From: Flavobacteriaceae bacterium
GTDB taxonomy: Bacteria > Bacteroidota > Bacteroidia > Flavobacteriales > Flavobacteriaceae
Assembly: GCA_947443815.1 (NCBI GenBank)
Contig: CANEXR010000145.1
Coordinates: 1-7,234, forward strand
Length of the DNA stretch: 7,234 nt
Direction: 5' to 3'
In this document: in pieces, positions 1-6,410 of the stretch
How the letters are laid out: each line of letters begins with the position of its first letter
How positions within the stretch are numbered: the stretch's first letter is position 1
The notes under the pieces: model-generated
Seen by the model: the letters and a program-made list of their open reading frames with translations, nothing else
Told to the model about the DNA's origin: nothing
Databases searched by the model: none
Program-made: the position numbers and the translations under genes

Positions 1-185
1 AGCGTACTTGTTCCATTTTCGAATCGGCAAGAAACCCAATATTTACTTGTTCCCTTCATTTGTTGTCCAATTTCGGAACCTTTCCAACAGCCCACTAATT
101 TCGGATCATAGGTTTTTGTTGTTTCTTGAGCATGACCGAAGTGAGAAAATGTACTAAGAATTAAAAGAAGAATTACTTTTTTCAT
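1..185 (-). CDS. Secreted small protein, 5' part only (possible lipocalin-like family)
   Basis: This reading frame begins with ATG at 183-185 and is open for 61 codons until it leaves the window, so only the N-terminus is visible. Residues 1-19 form a clear Sec signal peptide: two lysines, a Leu/Ile-rich core (residues 4-10), and a likely signal peptidase I cut between Ala19 and Gln20, an Ala-Gln junction common in Bacteroidota. There is no lipobox Cys, so it is probably periplasmic or secreted, not a lipoprotein. The mature part contains LVGCWKGSE, a Gly-x-Trp-Lys-Gly opening that resembles small flavobacterial proteins annotated as lipocalin-like; that resemblance is from memory and tentative. 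It starts 118 bases after the RidA-family gene and is probably a separate transcription unit, although no promoter was recognised. Function is unknown. Confidence 0.72.
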   Translation of the reverse strand, partial: MKKVILLLILSTFSHFGHAQETTKTYDPKLVGCWKGSEIGQQMKGTSKYWVSCRFENGTST

Positions 186-303
186 AATTTAGTTTTAGAG
201 ATAATAAAATGGAAGTTAAGATATTACTAATGTTTTGTTTCAATTGTAATGTGTTGACGCCAGGTTTATAAAATTGTTTGATAGTTTCATTCACAACTTT
301 TTA

Positions 304-705
304 TTATTTTGTTTTTTCATCTTTAACGGCTGTTCCTGCAATCTTTATTTTTCCTCCAAAAGGTAGTTTTTGAACTTCGTAAACAGTTCTTGCGGGGCGT
401 TTATTCTCTGGAAACAAACTAATGAACAGCTGATTTATTTCGGATAGATTTTCTAAATCACTAAATGCGATGTCAATAAATACAGTGTCTTCTTTCGCGA
501 AGCCAGCATTGTGTAGTACGGCAAAAAAGTTTTTAAATGCAATTTGAGCTTCTTCTAATGCGGTTCCACAAACATAATGGCCATCTGCGTTTACGGATAG
601 TTGTCCGCTAACAAAACACATATTATTTGCAACGACTCCGTGACTTATTGGATTTGTCCAATTAGGTAATCCATCTCCTTTTATAATATATTTTTTAGTG
701 CTCAT
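304..705 (-). CDS. RidA/YjgF/YER057c/UK114-family protein
   Basis: The product has 133 residues, close to the usual length for RidA-family proteins, which form trimers in the cytoplasm. Visible landmarks are the N-terminal strand region PISHGVVANNMCFVSGQLS (residues 19-37) and the C-terminal segment RPARTVYEVQKLPFGGKIKI (103-122). Arg106 matches the substrate-binding Arg105 of E. coli RidA. The residue 15 positions later, Glu120 in E. coli, is Lys121 here, so this is not a textbook RidA. RidA proteins hydrolyse 2-aminoacrylate and other enamines released by PLP enzymes. It starts 11 bases after the trpA stop, so it is almost certainly cotranscribed with trpA. TrpB forms an aminoacrylate intermediate from serine, which offers a possible metabolic link, but the altered residue makes deaminase activity uncertain. 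Family assignment is firm; substrate is unknown. Confidence 0.9.
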   Translation of the reverse strand: MSTKKYIIKGDGLPNWTNPISHGVVANNMCFVSGQLSVNADGHYVCGTALEEAQIAFKNFFAVLHNAGFAKEDTVFIDIAFSDLENLSEINQLFISLFPENKRPARTVYEVQKLPFGGKIKIAGTAVKDEKTK

Positions 706-716
706 TAAAAAGTTGT

Positions 717-1478
717 TTATCGAATGGCTTTCACAAACTCCTCTATTTTTCCTGTTCCATTTTCGGTTAAATATGTGATAAAAGCACTTCCAATAATGGC
801 ACCTTTGGCAAACTGAGTCGCTTGGTTGAAGGTTTCGGCATTGTTGATTCCAAATCCTATTACTTGAGGGTTTTTCAGCTTCATGTCGGCAATGCGTTTG
901 AAATAGTTTTCTTGTGTATTCCCAAAACCAGATTGGGAACCCGTAACACTTGCTGAACTCACCATATAAATAAATCCATCCGAAACGCTGTCAATAAAAC
1001 GAATGCGCTCGTCTGAAGTTTGTGGCGTAATTAAGAACACATTGATTAGTCCGTATTTGTCAAAAGTAGCTTTGTAGTGTTCTGCATAGACATCCACGGG
1101 AAGATCGGGAATAATCAATCCATCGATACCAATCTCGGCGCATTTTTGACAGAAATTCTCGACTCCATATTGCAGCATAGGGTTGAAATAGCCCATAATC
1201 ACTAACGGAATGGTTACGCTATGGCGAATGTCTTTCAGTTGATCAAACAAGACTTGGGTGGTCATTCCGTTATGCAAGGCTTGTGTAGAACTGGCTTGAA
1301 TGGTTGGTCCATCGGCTAAAGGATCACTAAATGGCAATCCAATTTCTATCATATCAACTCCGTTTTTTTCTAAATCCTGAATGATTTGTACAGTGTCATT
1401 CAAGTTGGGATATCCTGCTGAAAAATAGATGGAAAGTATCTTTTTATCTTCTTGTAATTTTTGATTTATTCGGTTCAT
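717..1478 (-). CDS. trpA: Tryptophan synthase alpha chain
   Basis: TrpA cleaves indole-3-glycerol phosphate to indole and glyceraldehyde 3-phosphate and passes indole to TrpB through an internal tunnel. The 253-residue product is slightly shorter than the 268-residue enterobacterial enzyme. The TIM-barrel signature IEIGLPFSDPLADGPTIQ (44-61) contains the catalytic pair Glu45 and Asp56 (Glu49 and Asp60 in Salmonella). Tyr171 in the IYMVSSASVTG segment (170-180) matches Tyr175, and GFGI (208-211) and IIGSAF (228-233) fit the phosphate-binding loops. The flexible loop after VTG reads SQSGFG. The start lies 57 bases after the preceding cyclotransferase-like gene, with an A-rich leader and no Shine-Dalgarno sequence. 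It is unusually separated from trpB by two unrelated genes, yet on the same strand, so it probably remains in the trp transcript. Confidence 0.97.
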   Translation of the reverse strand: MNRINQKLQEDKKILSIYFSAGYPNLNDTVQIIQDLEKNGVDMIEIGLPFSDPLADGPTIQASSTQALHNGMTTQVLFDQLKDIRHSVTIPLVIMGYFNPMLQYGVENFCQKCAEIGIDGLIIPDLPVDVYAEHYKATFDKYGLINVFLITPQTSDERIRFIDSVSDGFIYMVSSASVTGSQSGFGNTQENYFKRIADMKLKNPQVIGFGINNAETFNQATQFAKGAIIGSAFITYLTENGTGKIEEFVKAIR

Positions 1479-1535
1479 TTTTTTGAGTATTTATCAGATT
1501 TTGAATCTGTTTTTGACTTTGTAATTTGAATTAAT

Positions 1536-1856
1536 TTATGTGGCTACACTATAAGCCCATGCTATTTCATTGGATTGCAAATGTACTTCTACCCTTTTGT
1601 AATGCAGTCCTTCGTACAAATCTGCTTGACGAAGATCATTTGAGTTGATTTCATATACAATACCTTTGATGGTATCTTCTGGATTATTGGTTTCCATAAT
1701 GATTGGATAATGTACTATTCCAAACTCTTCTTCAATTTGAATTTCTTTTATTACATATCCAATTAAGATTTCGGGTGTTCCTTGGAGTTGGCGTCCAAAA
1801 ATTGTTTCTTGGATATCATCATTTTGCAAGGTCCCGTAAGTGAATAATTTTTGCAT
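1536..1856 (-). CDS. Gamma-glutamylcyclotransferase/AIG2-like small protein
   Basis: This 106-residue cytoplasmic protein belongs to the GGCT/AIG2 fold. The N-terminus has the family hallmark LFTYGTLQ (4-11), whose YGTL loop binds the gamma-glutamyl moiety. The segment ADLYEGLHYKR (78-88) includes Glu82 at the position expected for the catalytic acid/base, followed by the usual Tyr and Arg. Members release 5-oxoproline from gamma-glutamyl amines or peptides, but the substrate varies between subfamilies and cannot be read from the sequence. It sits between the exporter gene (41 bases upstream) and trpA (57 bases downstream) on the same strand, which suggests cotranscription. There is no obvious step for it in tryptophan synthesis, so it may be a housekeeping passenger. 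The length is at the short end of the family but the fold looks complete. Confidence 0.85.
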   Translation of the reverse strand: MQKLFTYGTLQNDDIQETIFGRQLQGTPEILIGYVIKEIQIEEEFGIVHYPIIMETNNPEDTIKGIVYEINSNDLRQADLYEGLHYKRVEVHLQSNEIAWAYSVAT

Positions 1857-1897
1857 AGATTCTAATTTTAGAAATGTTAATTAAAATAATATTTTTT

Positions 1898-2533
1898 CTA
1901 GTTTTTTCCTGACAAAGCCACTTTTACTCCAAGCGCTATCAAAACGGCTCCACAGGTTTTGTTTATATAATTGGAAACTGCTTTATTGTGCTTCAGTTTT
2001 GAAAAAAGGAATGAAGCAAAGTTTGCCAAAATTAAGCACCATATTGTTCCTGTTATGGTAAATGTTATTCCAAGTTTCAGAAATGGTAAAACGGTATTTG
2101 AAACACTTGAATCAATAAACTGTGGGAGAAACGAAATGAAAAACAAAGCTACTTTTGGGTTTAGTACATTGGTAATTACTCCGTCTCTATAAATCTTTTT
2201 CAGTTGTATTGTTTTTTCTGAAAAGTGCGTATTTATGGTAAGGCTCGTTTTATCCGTTAGCATTTGGTATCCAATATATAATAAGTAAGCTGCACCAGCA
2301 TATTTAATGATACTAAAAACCAATATGGATTTGGCAATAATCATTGAAAGACCAAAAGCGGCAAGAGTGGTATGTATCAAGGAGCCTGTTGCAATACCTA
2401 ATACCGACATAAATCCTGCTTTTTTTCCTTGAGCCATACTTCTACTTAATATAAAAATAGTATCGTTTCCTGGAGTAATGTTTAAAAGAATTCCAGTTAA
2501 GATAAAAGTTTCATAATGAATAATACCCGTCAT
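1898..2533 (-). CDS. LysE/RhtB-family amino-acid exporter
   Basis: The 211-residue product is a polytopic inner-membrane protein of the usual length for the RhtB/LysE superfamily, which exports amino acids such as homoserine, threonine, leucine or lysine. About six hydrophobic segments are visible, near residues 7-27, 41-65, 68-91, 119-140, 147-177 and 190-207. The family signature NITPGNDTIFILSRSMAQG (18-36) lies after the first helix, where the usual PGPD motif reads PGND. The second signature TNVLNPKVALFFISFLPQF (121-139) opens the fourth helix. It follows trpB by 142 bases on the same strand, with the palindromic element in between, and precedes the cyclotransferase-like gene by 41 bases. 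Placement within a trp operon makes tryptophan or a related amino acid a reasonable candidate substrate, but that is inference only. Confidence 0.92.
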   Translation of the reverse strand: MTGIIHYETFILTGILLNITPGNDTIFILSRSMAQGKKAGFMSVLGIATGSLIHTTLAAFGLSMIIAKSILVFSIIKYAGAAYLLYIGYQMLTDKTSLTINTHFSEKTIQLKKIYRDGVITNVLNPKVALFFISFLPQFIDSSVSNTVLPFLKLGITFTITGTIWCLILANFASFLFSKLKHNKAVSNYINKTCGAVLIALGVKVALSGKN

Positions 2534-2583
2534 AATTTTTAGTTTTAGCTTTTTGTTTCTTTTTGATCTTTGTTATTGCGTGT

Positions 2584-2671
2584 GCGTTAGGGATGGAAGC
2601 GGCATCCTTTTTTGTCCCGTTTTTTCGGGGCAAAAAAGATATAGCGTACAGCCCGACCCTTGTGGTAACGC
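2584..2671. repeat. Palindromic structured element in the trpB-exporter gap
   Basis: The core is a 13-base inverted repeat, 2607-2619 against 2626-2638, around a six-T loop. On the plus strand it pairs fully with a single G-T wobble (2615/2630); on the minus strand that pair becomes A-C. An outer six-base stem, GCGTTA at 2584-2589 with TAACGC at 2666-2671, encloses it, and GGG at 2590-2592 can pair with CCC at 2657-2659. Between stems lie GAAGCGGCATCC on the left and GATATAGCG on the right. It begins five bases past the trpB stop. No T-run follows the stem on either strand, so it is not a standard intrinsic terminator. From memory, similar sequences recur between genes in Flavobacterium and may match the Rfam Flavo-1 motif; this was not checked. 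Confidence 0.65.
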
Positions 2672-2675
2672 CCAA

Positions 2676-3857
2676 CTATAATTTGAAATAATCGATATAA
2701 TTATCTAAATCTTTGTCGCCACGACCCGAAAGGCTAATTACTACGACATCTGTTGGTTTGAATTGCTTTTGATCCAAAACGGCAAAAGCGTGCGCACTTT
2801 CTATAGCCGGGATAATTCCTTCTAATTGAGTGAGTTGCAAACCTGCATTCATAGCGTCATCATCTGTTACGGAGAAGAATTCACCTCGGCCGGTTTGTGC
2901 CAAATGGGCGTGCATAGGGCCAACTCCGGGATAATCCAGACCAGCGGAAATCGAGTACGGTTCTGTAATTTGTCCGTCGGGTGTTTGCATCAAGAGGGTT
3001 TTGCAACCATGAATAACACCAACTTTTCCTAACTTACTCGTTGCGGCACTATGCCCACTATTGACTCCTTTTCCAGCGGCTTCAACAGCAATAATTCCAA
3101 CTTCAGGCTCGTGCAAAAAGTGATAATAGGTTCCTGCAGCATTACTTCCTCCGCCAATGCAAGCCACTACATAATCAGGATTTTCACGACCTTCTTTTTC
3201 TTTTAACTGCCATTTAATTTCTTCTGAAATGACGCTTTGAAAACGGGTTACCATATCAGGATAAGGATGAGGTCCAATTGCTGAACCAATGATATAATGG
3301 GTGTCAACTGGATTGTTGATCCAGTCCCGAATAGCTTCGTTTGTGGCATCTTTTAAGGTTCTGGAACCTGAAAGTGCTGGGCGAACTTCGGCACCTAACA
3401 TTTTCATACGGGCTACGTTTGGAGCTTGGCGTGCAATGTCGATTTCGCCCATATATACGATGCATTCAATGCCCATTAAGGCACAAACGGTAGCGGTTGC
3501 AACTCCGTGCTGACCTGCGCCAGTTTCGGCAATGATTCGTTTTTTTCCTAATTTTTTGGCTACTAATATTTGTCCAATTGTGTTGTTTATTTTGTGTGCG
3601 CCAGTATGATTTAGATCTTCTCTTTTGAGGTAAATTTTGGCATTGTATTTTTCAGACAAACGCTTGGCAAAATACAGTGGGCTAGGACGCCCAACATAAT
3701 CTTTTAACAATTGATCAAAGGCTGCTTTAAAGTCTGGTTCGCTTGTTATTTTTAAATAATTCTGGCGTAATTCTTCTACATTTGGATACAACATTTCAGG
3801 GATGTAAGCTCCTCCAAATTCTCCGTAATATCCTTTTTCGGTGACGTTAAAATTCAT
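2676..3857 (-). CDS. trpB: Tryptophan synthase beta chain
   Basis: TrpB is the PLP enzyme that condenses indole with serine to give tryptophan, working as an alpha2-beta2 complex with TrpA. The 393-residue length is typical. HTGAHKINN (84-92) carries the Schiff-base Lys89. ETGAGQHGVA (111-120) supplies Glu111, the counterpart of catalytic Glu109 in Salmonella, and binds the substrate carboxylate. GGGSNA (235-240) is the PLP phosphate loop, and SGRGDKD (377-383) lies near the pyridine nitrogen. The N-terminus GYYGEFGGAYIPEML (9-23) is the usual start of the TrpB1 class that partners with TrpA. It begins 13 bases after the trpF stop, the tightest of the visible trp junctions. What is odd is the downstream side: trpA does not follow directly. 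Confidence 0.98.
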   Translation of the reverse strand: MNFNVTEKGYYGEFGGAYIPEMLYPNVEELRQNYLKITSEPDFKAAFDQLLKDYVGRPSPLYFAKRLSEKYNAKIYLKREDLNHTGAHKINNTIGQILVAKKLGKKRIIAETGAGQHGVATATVCALMGIECIVYMGEIDIARQAPNVARMKMLGAEVRPALSGSRTLKDATNEAIRDWINNPVDTHYIIGSAIGPHPYPDMVTRFQSVISEEIKWQLKEKEGRENPDYVVACIGGGSNAAGTYYHFLHEPEVGIIAVEAAGKGVNSGHSAATSKLGKVGVIHGCKTLLMQTPDGQITEPYSISAGLDYPGVGPMHAHLAQTGRGEFFSVTDDDAMNAGLQLTQLEGIIPAIESAHAFAVLDQKQFKPTDVVVISLSGRGDKDLDNYIDYFKL

Positions 3858-3870
3858 TTTTATTTCAATT

Positions 3871-4509
3871 TTAAATGGTTACAATTTCAAATTTACGTAT
3901 GAAATTGCTAAATAGATTTTTATTTTTTAGTCCTGGTTCGATTTCAAATTTACTATTTACATCGACACCATAAATGGGTAAATTGGTCTTTGCTATTTCT
4001 TCAATGGCATTTAGTTCGTTAATTCCGATTCCGCCACTTAAAAAGAAAGGCTTTTTTGAGGGGTATTTTTTTAAGATACTCCAGTCAAAAGTGGTTCCGT
4101 TTCCGCCAGGTAGTTTTCCTTTGGTGTCGAAAAGAAAATAATGGCAAACTGGTTCGAAAGGTTTTATCACTTCAAAATCAAAATTTTCATCTGCGGAAAA
4201 TACTTTGATAATTTCGATTTTATTTGATAATTGTTTTTTTAATTCTGAGCAAAATTCAACGGATTCATTTCCGTGTAATTGAATGGCTTGCAAATCGTAT
4301 TTCTGGGTTTTTGTCAAAATAACTTCGGTACTTTCATTGACAAAAACACCAACTTTTTGAATAGTTTTAGGCAATTCAGGTATAATTCCATCAAAATAAC
4401 GAGCGGATTTTTCCCAGAAAATAAAGCCCATATAATCGGGTAGGAGCGAGCCTACCTCGAGTATATTGTCGGGGTATTTCATACCGCAGATTTTGAGTTT
4501 TATTTTCAT
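3871..4509 (-). CDS. trpF: Phosphoribosylanthranilate isomerase
   Basis: TrpF converts N-(5-phosphoribosyl)anthranilate to the deoxyribulose form (CdRP) by an Amadori rearrangement. The 212-residue single-domain TIM barrel opens with KLKICGM (4-10), where Cys8 is the general base. Asp128 in FDTKG is the general acid, and Arg37 in SARYF fits the conserved substrate-binding arginine. LSGGI (157-161) and the C-terminal GVDVNSKFEIEPGLKN segment (181-196) are the phosphate-binding and signature regions. It stands alone and is not fused to trpC, unlike in enterobacteria. The start lies 44 bases after the trpC stop, and trpB follows 13 bases after its own stop. The leader is a run of A residues with no Shine-Dalgarno sequence. 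Confidence 0.97.
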   Translation of the reverse strand: MKIKLKICGMKYPDNILEVGSLLPDYMGFIFWEKSARYFDGIIPELPKTIQKVGVFVNESTEVILTKTQKYDLQAIQLHGNESVEFCSELKKQLSNKIEIIKVFSADENFDFEVIKPFEPVCHYFLFDTKGKLPGGNGTTFDWSILKKYPSKKPFFLSGGIGINELNAIEEIAKTNLPIYGVDVNSKFEIEPGLKNKNLFSNFIRKFEIVTI

Positions 4510-4519
4510 TTTTTTTATT

Positions 4520-4547
4520 TTTTGCTTTGGGCTAATTGCTCTTTGCT
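4520..4547 (-). repeat. Four 7-base tandem units in the trpC-trpF gap
   Basis: Read on the coding strand, the gap contains AGCAAAG, AGCAATT, AGCCCAA and AGCAAAA in direct succession, with AGC kept at a strict 7-base period and the other four positions varying. The block fills 28 of the 44 bases between trpC and trpF and ends ten bases before the trpF start codon. It looks like a decayed heptanucleotide microsatellite. No function is evident. Confidence 0.7.
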
Positions 4548-4553
4548 TAAAAC

Positions 4554-5333
4554 TTACAATTGATTAATAAATTCCATTGCAGCTTTTCCTGCATTATCGG
4601 TTTTCATAAAGTTTTCTCCAATCAAAAAACCTTTGTATCCATAAGGTTTTAGTTCATTAATCGCTTCCACAGATGAAATACCACTTTCAGAAATTTTCAC
4701 AAAATCATTTGGAATTTTTGAAGCTAATTCTTTGCTGAAATCTAGACTTACTTCAAATGTTTTTAGATTTCTATTGTTCACACCAATCATATCTAAAGTT
4801 GGCATAATTGATTTTTCTAGTTCTTCGAGATTGTGTACTTCAAGCAAAACTTCTAGACCTAAGTTTTTGGCAAACTCAGATAATGATTTGATTTCGTCTC
4901 TTGTCAAAACCGCTGCAATAAGCAAAATCAAATCGGCACCATGGGCTTTGGCTTCGAGGATTTGGTATTCATCTACAATAAATTCTTTTCGCAAAAGCGG
5001 GATGTTTACCGAGGCTCTTGCCATAAGTAAATCATCTAATGAGCCACCAAAATACTTTCCATCAGTCAAAACGGAGATTCCGCAAGCACCAGCATTTTCG
5101 TATCCTTTGACTACTTCTTCAACTGTAAAACCATAATTGATTTCGGCTTTGGAAGGTGAACGACGTTTGTGTTCAGCAATGATACCAGAGTTGCTATTTC
5201 GCAATTTTTGACTCAAAGAAATCGTTGCTTTGCCAAAGAAAACAGCGGCTTCCAATTGTGAAACGGGTATAATGGATTTCTTGAGAATAACTTCTCTTTT
5301 TTTGTCGATTATGATTTTATCTAGTATGTTCAT
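4554..5333 (-). CDS. trpC: Indole-3-glycerol phosphate synthase
   Basis: TrpC closes the indole ring, turning CdRP into indole-3-glycerol phosphate with loss of CO2 and water. The 259-residue protein is a stand-alone TIM barrel with an N-terminal helical extension (about 1-45). Residues matching the Sulfolobus enzyme are in place: Glu54 and Lys56 in IIAEHKRRSPSK (51-62), the general acid Lys116 in LLRKEF, Glu165 in LLEVHN, Asn186 in GVNNRNL, and Glu216-Ser217 in ISESGI. Their mutual spacing also agrees with that enzyme from Lys116 onward. LIGENFM (237-243) is the C-terminal phosphate-binding loop. It is preceded by a 73-base gap after trpD that contains an inverted repeat, and followed by the 44-base gap with 7-base repeats before trpF. 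Absence of a trpF fusion is normal outside enterobacteria. Confidence 0.97.
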   Translation of the reverse strand: MNILDKIIIDKKREVILKKSIIPVSQLEAAVFFGKATISLSQKLRNSNSGIIAEHKRRSPSKAEINYGFTVEEVVKGYENAGACGISVLTDGKYFGGSLDDLLMARASVNIPLLRKEFIVDEYQILEAKAHGADLILLIAAVLTRDEIKSLSEFAKNLGLEVLLEVHNLEELEKSIMPTLDMIGVNNRNLKTFEVSLDFSKELASKIPNDFVKISESGISSVEAINELKPYGYKGFLIGENFMKTDNAGKAAMEFINQL

Positions 5334-5358
5334 TAATTTTTTGTTAGAAGTTTTCTTT

Positions 5359-5401
5359 TTTAAAGTTTGAAGTTGCGCAATATTCTAATTGAAACTTTAA
5401 A
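5359..5401. repeat. Inverted repeat in the trpD-trpC gap
   Basis: Perfect ten-base arms, TTTAAAGTTT at 5359-5368 and AAACTTTAAA at 5392-5401, are separated by 23 bases. The spacer contains a perfect eight-base palindrome, TTGCGCAA at 5373-5380. The arms are AT-rich, so the hairpin would be weak, and no T-run follows on the transcribed (minus) side, which argues against a terminator. AACTT also recurs directly on the coding strand near 5366 and 5373, so part of the symmetry may come from decayed short repeats. It could be a protein-binding or RNA-processing site, but nothing here proves that. Confidence 0.5.
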
Positions 5402-5406
5402 CTATT

Positions 5407-6399
5407 TTAGTTACTTAATTCTTGTAATTTTTTCAAAGCTAGCAATCCTTTTCCGGATAGTAAACTCTCTTTCGCTATTTGAAATCCTTCTAAAGGAGAG
5501 CATTTTGTGACTGTTGCAATTGCCATAGCAGCATTAGCGCAAACGACATTGTTTTGTGCTTCTTTACCTTTTCCAGAGATAATATTTAAAAACATTGCTG
5601 CTGATTCTTCAATAGTTTTTCCACCTTCAATTTCGCTTTGCAGCAAAAGAGGAATCCCAAAATCTTCAGGTTTTAGCATGCCTTCCATTGTTCTTGTAAT
5701 GGTTTTTGTTGGACCTGTCAAAGAAATTTCATCGTAACCATCCAATGAATGTAAAATGGTAAAGTTGACATCTGTATTTTGATACAAATAACTATACATT
5801 CTAGCCAATTCGAGATTGAACACACCAACTAATTGATTTTGTGGGAACGATGGATTTACCATTGGTCCTAGCATATTAAAGAATGTTTTGACACCTAATT
5901 CTTTTCGGATTGGGCCTACATTTTTCATGGCAGGGTGAAATAAAGGAGCATGTAAAATAGCAATCCCAGCTTTATCCATACATTTTTCTAAAAAAGTTGG
6001 TTCATTACTGAATTTCACTCCCAATTTTTCCATTACATTACTCGAACCAGAAATGGAAGAAACTCCGTAATTTCCATGTTTAGCAACTTTTATTCCAGCA
6101 CCCGCAGCAACAAATGATGCTAATGTCGATATATTGAATGTGTCTTTTCCATCACCCCCAGTACCACACAAATCGATAGTATTATAAGCTGATAAATCGA
6201 CGCGTATACACAATTCTAAACGGGCTTCTCTAAATCCGGCTAATTCTTCAATACTAATACTTCGCATCATATAAACGGTCAAAAATGCCGAAATTTGACT
6301 TGGATTGTAACTCCCACTTGAAATATTCACCAATACGTTTTTGGCTTCTTCTTTCGAAAGAATTTCGTGATTGATAAGTCTGTTTAATATATTTTTCAT
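5407..6399 (-). CDS. trpD: Anthranilate phosphoribosyltransferase
   Basis: TrpD transfers the phosphoribosyl group from PRPP to anthranilate. The 330-residue length is normal for the single-function enzyme, which usually acts as a homodimer. The glycine-rich PRPP loop LCGTGGDGKDTFNIST (77-92) is intact, as is KHGNYGVSS (107-115), which contacts PRPP and anthranilate. Arg165 in GPIRKELG fits the anthranilate-binding arginine, LGPMVNP (177-183) is the family signature, and Asp223-Glu224 in DGYDEIS are the Mg2+ ligands. The N-terminal helical domain (about 1-65) carries the dimer interface. It is not fused to trpG, unlike E. coli TrpGD. It starts 54 bases after the trpG stop, with A-rich sequence directly before the ATG. 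Confidence 0.97.
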   Translation of the reverse strand: MKNILNRLINHEILSKEEAKNVLVNISSGSYNPSQISAFLTVYMMRSISIEELAGFREARLELCIRVDLSAYNTIDLCGTGGDGKDTFNISTLASFVAAGAGIKVAKHGNYGVSSISGSSNVMEKLGVKFSNEPTFLEKCMDKAGIAILHAPLFHPAMKNVGPIRKELGVKTFFNMLGPMVNPSFPQNQLVGVFNLELARMYSYLYQNTDVNFTILHSLDGYDEISLTGPTKTITRTMEGMLKPEDFGIPLLLQSEIEGGKTIEESAAMFLNIISGKGKEAQNNVVCANAAMAIATVTKCSPLEGFQIAKESLLSGKGLLALKKLQELSN

Positions 6400-6410
6400 T
6401 TTTTTAATAG

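Noticed and set aside
186..303. Gap before the secreted-protein gene examined for a promoter and for a terminator after the RidA-family gene
   Set aside because: No TAnnTTTG element occurs on the minus strand in this gap. The only candidate hairpin (AAAGTTGT with ACAATTTT) is weak, with a wobble and a long loop. A transcription boundary is likely here but cannot be pointed to.
1495..1509. Six-base hairpin CAGATT-TTG-AATCTG with a following T-run on the plus strand
   Set aside because: It has terminator form only for plus-strand transcription, and no plus-strand gene ends here. The stem is short and AT-rich, so it is probably chance.
1864..1877. Short palindrome before the cyclotransferase-like gene (TTCTAA and TTAGAA arms around two bases)
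   Set aside because: Six-base AT-rich arms with a two-base spacer are expected often by chance in this composition, and no second copy was noticed elsewhere in the window.
2607..2638. Strong hairpin after trpB considered as an intrinsic terminator
   Set aside because: On the minus strand the stem has an A-C mismatch and is followed by AAAAAAG and GATGCC, with no T-run after the stem. The T-runs lie inside the stem and loop. It is therefore listed as a structured repeat, though some effect on transcription cannot be excluded.
2632..2645. TATCTTTT on the minus strand as a Bacteroidota -7 promoter element (TAnnTTTG) for the exporter
   Set aside because: It misses the final G, lies inside the palindromic element, and has no clear TTG about 19-21 bases upstream, so an internal promoter is not supported.
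4732..5136. 134-codon open frame on the plus strand within trpC
   Set aside because: It is entirely antisense to a confidently identified gene with intact motifs, and its translation shows no recognisable family. Other plus-strand open frames inside trpB, trpD, trpG and the exporter were rejected for the same reason.
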